Translations under genes and position numbers: made by a program | Shown here: positions 5,545-6,773 of the stretch, in pieces | How positions within the stretch are numbered: position 1 is the first letter of the stretch | Layout of the letters: every line of letters begins with the position of its first letter | Notes under the pieces: generated by a model | Databases searched by the model: none | Seen by the model: the letters and a program-made list of their open reading frames with translations, nothing else | Told to the model about the DNA's origin: nothing | NCBI GenBank assembly: GCA_041628615.1 | Contig: JBFKOW010000176.1 | Location: forward strand, 1 to 6,773 | Length of the DNA stretch: 6,773 nt | DNA from: JAMWZF01 sp041628615 | GTDB lineage: Bacteria > Pseudomonadota > Alphaproteobacteria > Rhodobacterales > Rhodobacteraceae | Reading direction: 5' to 3'

Positions 5545-6773
5545 ATGACCGCGTCCGAAGTCGTCACCCGCATCGCCCCGTCGCCCACCGGCGAGATGCA
5601 CATCGGCACGGCGCGCACCGCGCTGTTCAACTGGCTCTATGCGCGGGGCCGGGGCGGCCGCTTCCTGCTGCGGATCGAGGATACCGACCGGGCGCGCTCG
5701 ACCCCCGCGGCGACCGAGGCGATCCTGAAGGGGCTGACCTGGCTCGGGCTCGACTGGGACGGCGAGGCGGTGAGCCAGTTCGACCGGGCGCCGCGGCACC
5801 GCGAGGTGGCCGAGTCGATGCTGGCCGCCGGCACCGCCTACAAGTGCTTCGCCACCCCAGACGAGATCGAGGCGTTCCGCGCCGCCGCGCGGGCCGAGGG
5901 CCGGTCGACCCTGTTCCGCTCGCCCTGGCGCGACGCCGACCCGGTGGACCACCCGGACGGCCCCTACGCGATCCGGGTGAGGGCGCCGCTCGACGGCGAG
6001 ACGGTGATCCGCGACCAGGTGCAGGGCGACGTGACCATTTCGAACGCCGAACTCGACGACATGGTGATCCTGCGCTCGGACGGCACGCCCACCTACATGC
6101 TCGCCGTGGTGGTCGATGACCACGACATGGGAGTGACCCACGTGATCCGCGGCGACGACCACCTCAACAACGCCGCGCGGCAGATGCTGATCTACGCCGC
6201 GATGGGCTGGCCGCTGCCGGTCTACGCCCATATCCCGCTGATCTTCGGGCCGGACGGCAAGAAACTGTCCAAGCGGCACGGCGCCACCGGGGTCGCGGAA
6301 TACCAGAAGATGGGCTACCCGGCGGCGGGGATGCGCAACTATCTCGCCCGGCTCGGCTGGTCGCACGGCGACGACGAGTTCTTCACCGACGCGCAGGCGC
6401 AGGCCTGGTTCGACCTGCCCGGAATCGGCCGCGCCCCGGCGCGCTTCGACCTCAGGAAGCTGGAAAACCTCTGCGGCCAGCACATGGCCGCCGCCGACGA
6501 TGCTGCACTGCTGCAAGAACTCGAGGCGTTTCTTGCCGCCACGGACGCCCCGGCCCTGACCGCGGCGCAGCGCGACGCGATGTCACGGAGCCTTCACACG
6601 CTCAAGGAAAGGTCCAAGACGTTCCCGGAACTCATTGAGAAGGCGCGGTTTATCCTCGCCAGCCGGCCGATCGACCGGGACGAGAAGGCCGAGGCGCAAC
6701 TGGCTGCGGTATCCAATGGTATACTGGCAGAATTGACGCCGCGACTGCAAACTGCTAGCTGGACGCGCGACGA
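5545..6773 (+). CDS. gltX: Glutamyl-tRNA synthetase (3' end outside window)
   Basis: Class I aminoacyl-tRNA synthetase that charges tRNA-Glu with glutamate using ATP. The frame is open from the ATG to the right edge, giving 409 readable residues; the family is usually about 440-490 aa, so probably only the last few dozen residues are missing. Seen: the HIGH-type signature SPTGEMHIGTARTALFNW (13-30, motif H19-I-G-T22), RIEDTDRARS (43-52), the conserved THVIRGDDHLNN (198-209), and the KMSKS-type loop GKKLSKRHG (238-246, K240-L-S-K-R). The C-terminal anticodon-binding part begins around 300 with RFDLRKLENLCGQH. Of the Cys cluster that binds zinc in the E. coli enzyme only C101 is evident, so a zinc site is unlikely. 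Alphaproteobacteria generally lack GlnRS, and many carry two GltX copies, one of which may also charge tRNA-Gln; which type this is cannot be told here. It diverges from comEC. Confidence 0.96.
   Translation, partial: MTASEVVTRIAPSPTGEMHIGTARTALFNWLYARGRGGRFLLRIEDTDRARSTPAATEAILKGLTWLGLDWDGEAVSQFDRAPRHREVAESMLAAGTAYKCFATPDEIEAFRAAARAEGRSTLFRSPWRDADPVDHPDGPYAIRVRAPLDGETVIRDQVQGDVTISNAELDDMVILRSDGTPTYMLAVVVDDHDMGVTHVIRGDDHLNNAARQMLIYAAMGWPLPVYAHIPLIFGPDGKKLSKRHGATGVAEYQKMGYPAAGMRNYLARLGWSHGDDEFFTDAQAQAWFDLPGIGRAPARFDLRKLENLCGQHMAAADDAALLQELEAFLAATDAPALTAAQRDAMSRSLHTLKERSKTFPELIEKARFILASRPIDRDEKAEAQLAAVSNGILAELTPRLQTASWTRD

Noticed and set aside
5539..6516. A 325-residue open frame on the minus strand inside gltX
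   Set aside because: It is antisense to conserved GltX signatures and is Val/Gly/Arg/His rich without motifs.

Overview
The window is a high-GC stretch of chromosomal housekeeping DNA. Codon use, the lexA operator type and the gene order all point to an alphaproteobacterium, most likely Rhodobacteraceae/Paracoccaceae. This assignment is inference from protein similarity and remembered synteny; no search was run.

Layout: (1) At 67-2534 three forward genes sit almost end to end: trpC (indole-3-glycerol-phosphate synthase), moaC (cyclic pyranopterin monophosphate synthase) and moeA (molybdopterin molybdenumtransferase). The gaps are 4 bp each, so they are probably one transcript that continues a tryptophan operon lying upstream. 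A possible C-terminal fragment of another gene overlaps the trpC start by ATGA. (2) At 2535-2676 a 142-bp intergenic region carries a well-formed sigma-70-type promoter whose -10 element lies inside a perfect GAAC-N7-GAAC box, the alphaproteobacterial LexA operator, plus a 10-bp perfect inverted repeat. (3) lexA, the SOS repressor, lies at 2677-3369 on the plus strand. (4) comEC, a competence-type inner-membrane DNA channel, occupies 3363-5474 on the minus strand. Its stop lies inside the lexA 3' end, a 7-bp convergent overlap. (5) gltX (glutamyl-tRNA synthetase) starts at 5545, divergent from comEC, and runs off the right edge of the window.

How the genes relate: trpC belongs to tryptophan synthesis; moaC and moeA are early and late steps of molybdenum-cofactor synthesis that probably share its transcript. 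lexA has its own autoregulated promoter. comEC and gltX diverge from a short shared region of about 70 bp. No RNA gene, CRISPR array, mobile element, attachment site or convincing intrinsic terminator was found. Every gap over 60 bp is described, and there is no gene-free stretch over 300 bp.

I did not find an undescribed biological system. The most interesting details are regulatory or architectural: the SOS promoter with its extra inverted repeat, the lexA/comEC tail overlap, the ComEC C-terminal domain without metallo-beta-lactamase ligands, and the back-to-back start codons at 5544-5547.
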